A DNA stretch of 6,450 nt from an uncultured Alphaproteobacteria bacterium (GTDB lineage Bacteria > Pseudomonadota > Alphaproteobacteria > GCA-2731375): assembly GCA_913049615.1 (NCBI GenBank), contig CAJWZI010000092.1, positions 1-6,450 on the forward strand. The letters run 5' to 3'. This document shows, piece by piece, positions 6,280 through 6,450 of this stretch. The translations under genes and the position numbers were made by a program. The notes beneath the pieces are model-generated. The model ran no database searches. It was given only the letters and a program-made list of their open reading frames with translations, and was not told the origin of the DNA. Numbering within the stretch: the first letter of the stretch is position 1; each line of letters begins with the position of its first letter.

Positions 6280-6389
6280 ATTCCTCTTCCTGCACCATAC
6301 TTAACATCGATGTAAGGAAAGCGAGACGGGGGGCACATGGACTGGAAACTATGACCGTACCCCCTAATGATGTCTTCCTCTCTCTGCAC
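6183..6389 (-). CDS. Small overlapping ORF, possibly the frameshifted N-terminus of the neighbouring hypothetical
   Basis: A 68-codon frame starting at a GTG (6387-6389), with an internal ATG at the MCPPSRFP segment. It contains YIDVKYGAGRGIWIGYLEEG and ADIQLGMRTITLAADRIRADN, which has a more ordinary amino-acid composition than the Arg-rich frame it overlaps at 6183-6279. It could be a short independent gene or the displaced 5' part of the 217-residue ORF after a frameshift. It could also be chance. No family is recognised. Confidence 0.25.
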   Translation of the reverse strand: MQREEDIIRGYGHSFQSMCPPSRFPYIDVKYGAGRGIWIGYLEEGILADIQLGMRTITLAADRIRADN

Positions 6390-6420
6390 AGGGTATTTTT
6401 AGGTCGTGTAAAGTTTGGTT

Positions 6421-6450
6421 GTCAGGCTCATAACCTGAAGGTCGTAGGTT
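6421..6450 (+). tRNA. tRNA-Met (CAT) 3' portion, lacking a recognisable 5' half; cut by the window end
   Basis: TCAGG (6422-6426) and CCTGA (6434-6438) form a perfect 5-bp anticodon stem around the loop CTCATAA, with anticodon CAT at 6429-6431. A 5-base variable loop AGGTC (6439-6443), a T-stem strand GTAGG (6444-6448) and the start of the T-loop TT (6449-6450) follow. This corresponds to tRNA positions 26-55 of elongator tRNA-Met. Upstream, where a D-arm (GCTC...GAGC) and a 7-base acceptor strand should stand, the sequence GGTCGTGTAAAGTTTGGTT has no matching D-stem. It therefore looks like a tRNA fragment, as left at one end of an element integrated into a tRNA gene, and not a functional tRNA. 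The 3' end lies beyond the window. Confidence 0.65.

Noticed and set aside
1..6450. CRISPR array, insertion sequence, toxin-antitoxin or phage-defence genes
   Set aside because: No regularly spaced repeats, transposase motifs, integrase or small toxin/antitoxin pair could be seen on either strand.

Overview
The window looks like chromosomal DNA of a Gram-negative proteobacterium, most likely an alphaproteobacterium. The main block is moderately GC-rich, and it carries a TRAP-TAXI transporter, a FadR-type (FCD) GntR regulator, a zeta-class GST and a class II aldolase, a mix typical of catabolic loci in that group. The taxonomic call is an inference from gene content and codon style; no marker gene is present.

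Layout. Positions 1-71 hold the probable 3' end of an unidentified plus-strand gene, followed by a weak terminator-like T run. On the minus strand come a zeta-class glutathione S-transferase / maleylacetoacetate-isomerase-like gene (125-763) and, upstream of it, an FCD-type GntR regulator (810-1580); these read as a two-gene unit. A divergent control region (about 1581-1756) contains two similar imperfect palindromes and a good sigma70-like promoter. On the plus strand follow a fused TRAP permease (1757-3733), its TAXI-family periplasmic binding protein (3800-4801), a perfect 12-bp hairpin (4808-4840), and a class II aldolase/adducin-family enzyme (4907-5677).

Working together. The simplest reading is a self-contained uptake-and-catabolism cassette. 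The binding protein captures an organic acid or similar solute in the periplasm and the fused permease imports it. The aldolase/decarboxylase-like enzyme and the GST-type isomerase process it. The divergent GntR protein represses the cassette until the ligand, or a product, appears. The substrate cannot be read from the sequence. A GST-type cis-trans isomerase beside a possible decarboxylase/aldolase points towards a ring-cleavage product or an unsaturated diacid, but this is a hypothesis.

Right end. From about 5680 the character changes. The DNA is noticeably more AT-rich (about 44% G+C by hand count over 5881-6120, against 58% over 4201-4260). It contains an unrecognised minus-strand ORF (5626-6279) whose C-terminus runs antisense into the aldolase gene, plus a second overlapping frame (6183-6389). 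The last 30 bases (6421-6450) match the anticodon arm, variable loop and T-arm of an elongator tRNA-Met, but the sequence 5' of it does not form an acceptor or D-arm. This looks like a tRNA 3' fragment of the kind left at the edge of an integrated element, so the AT-rich segment may be the end of a genomic island. No integrase, CRISPR array, complete insertion sequence or rRNA gene is visible.
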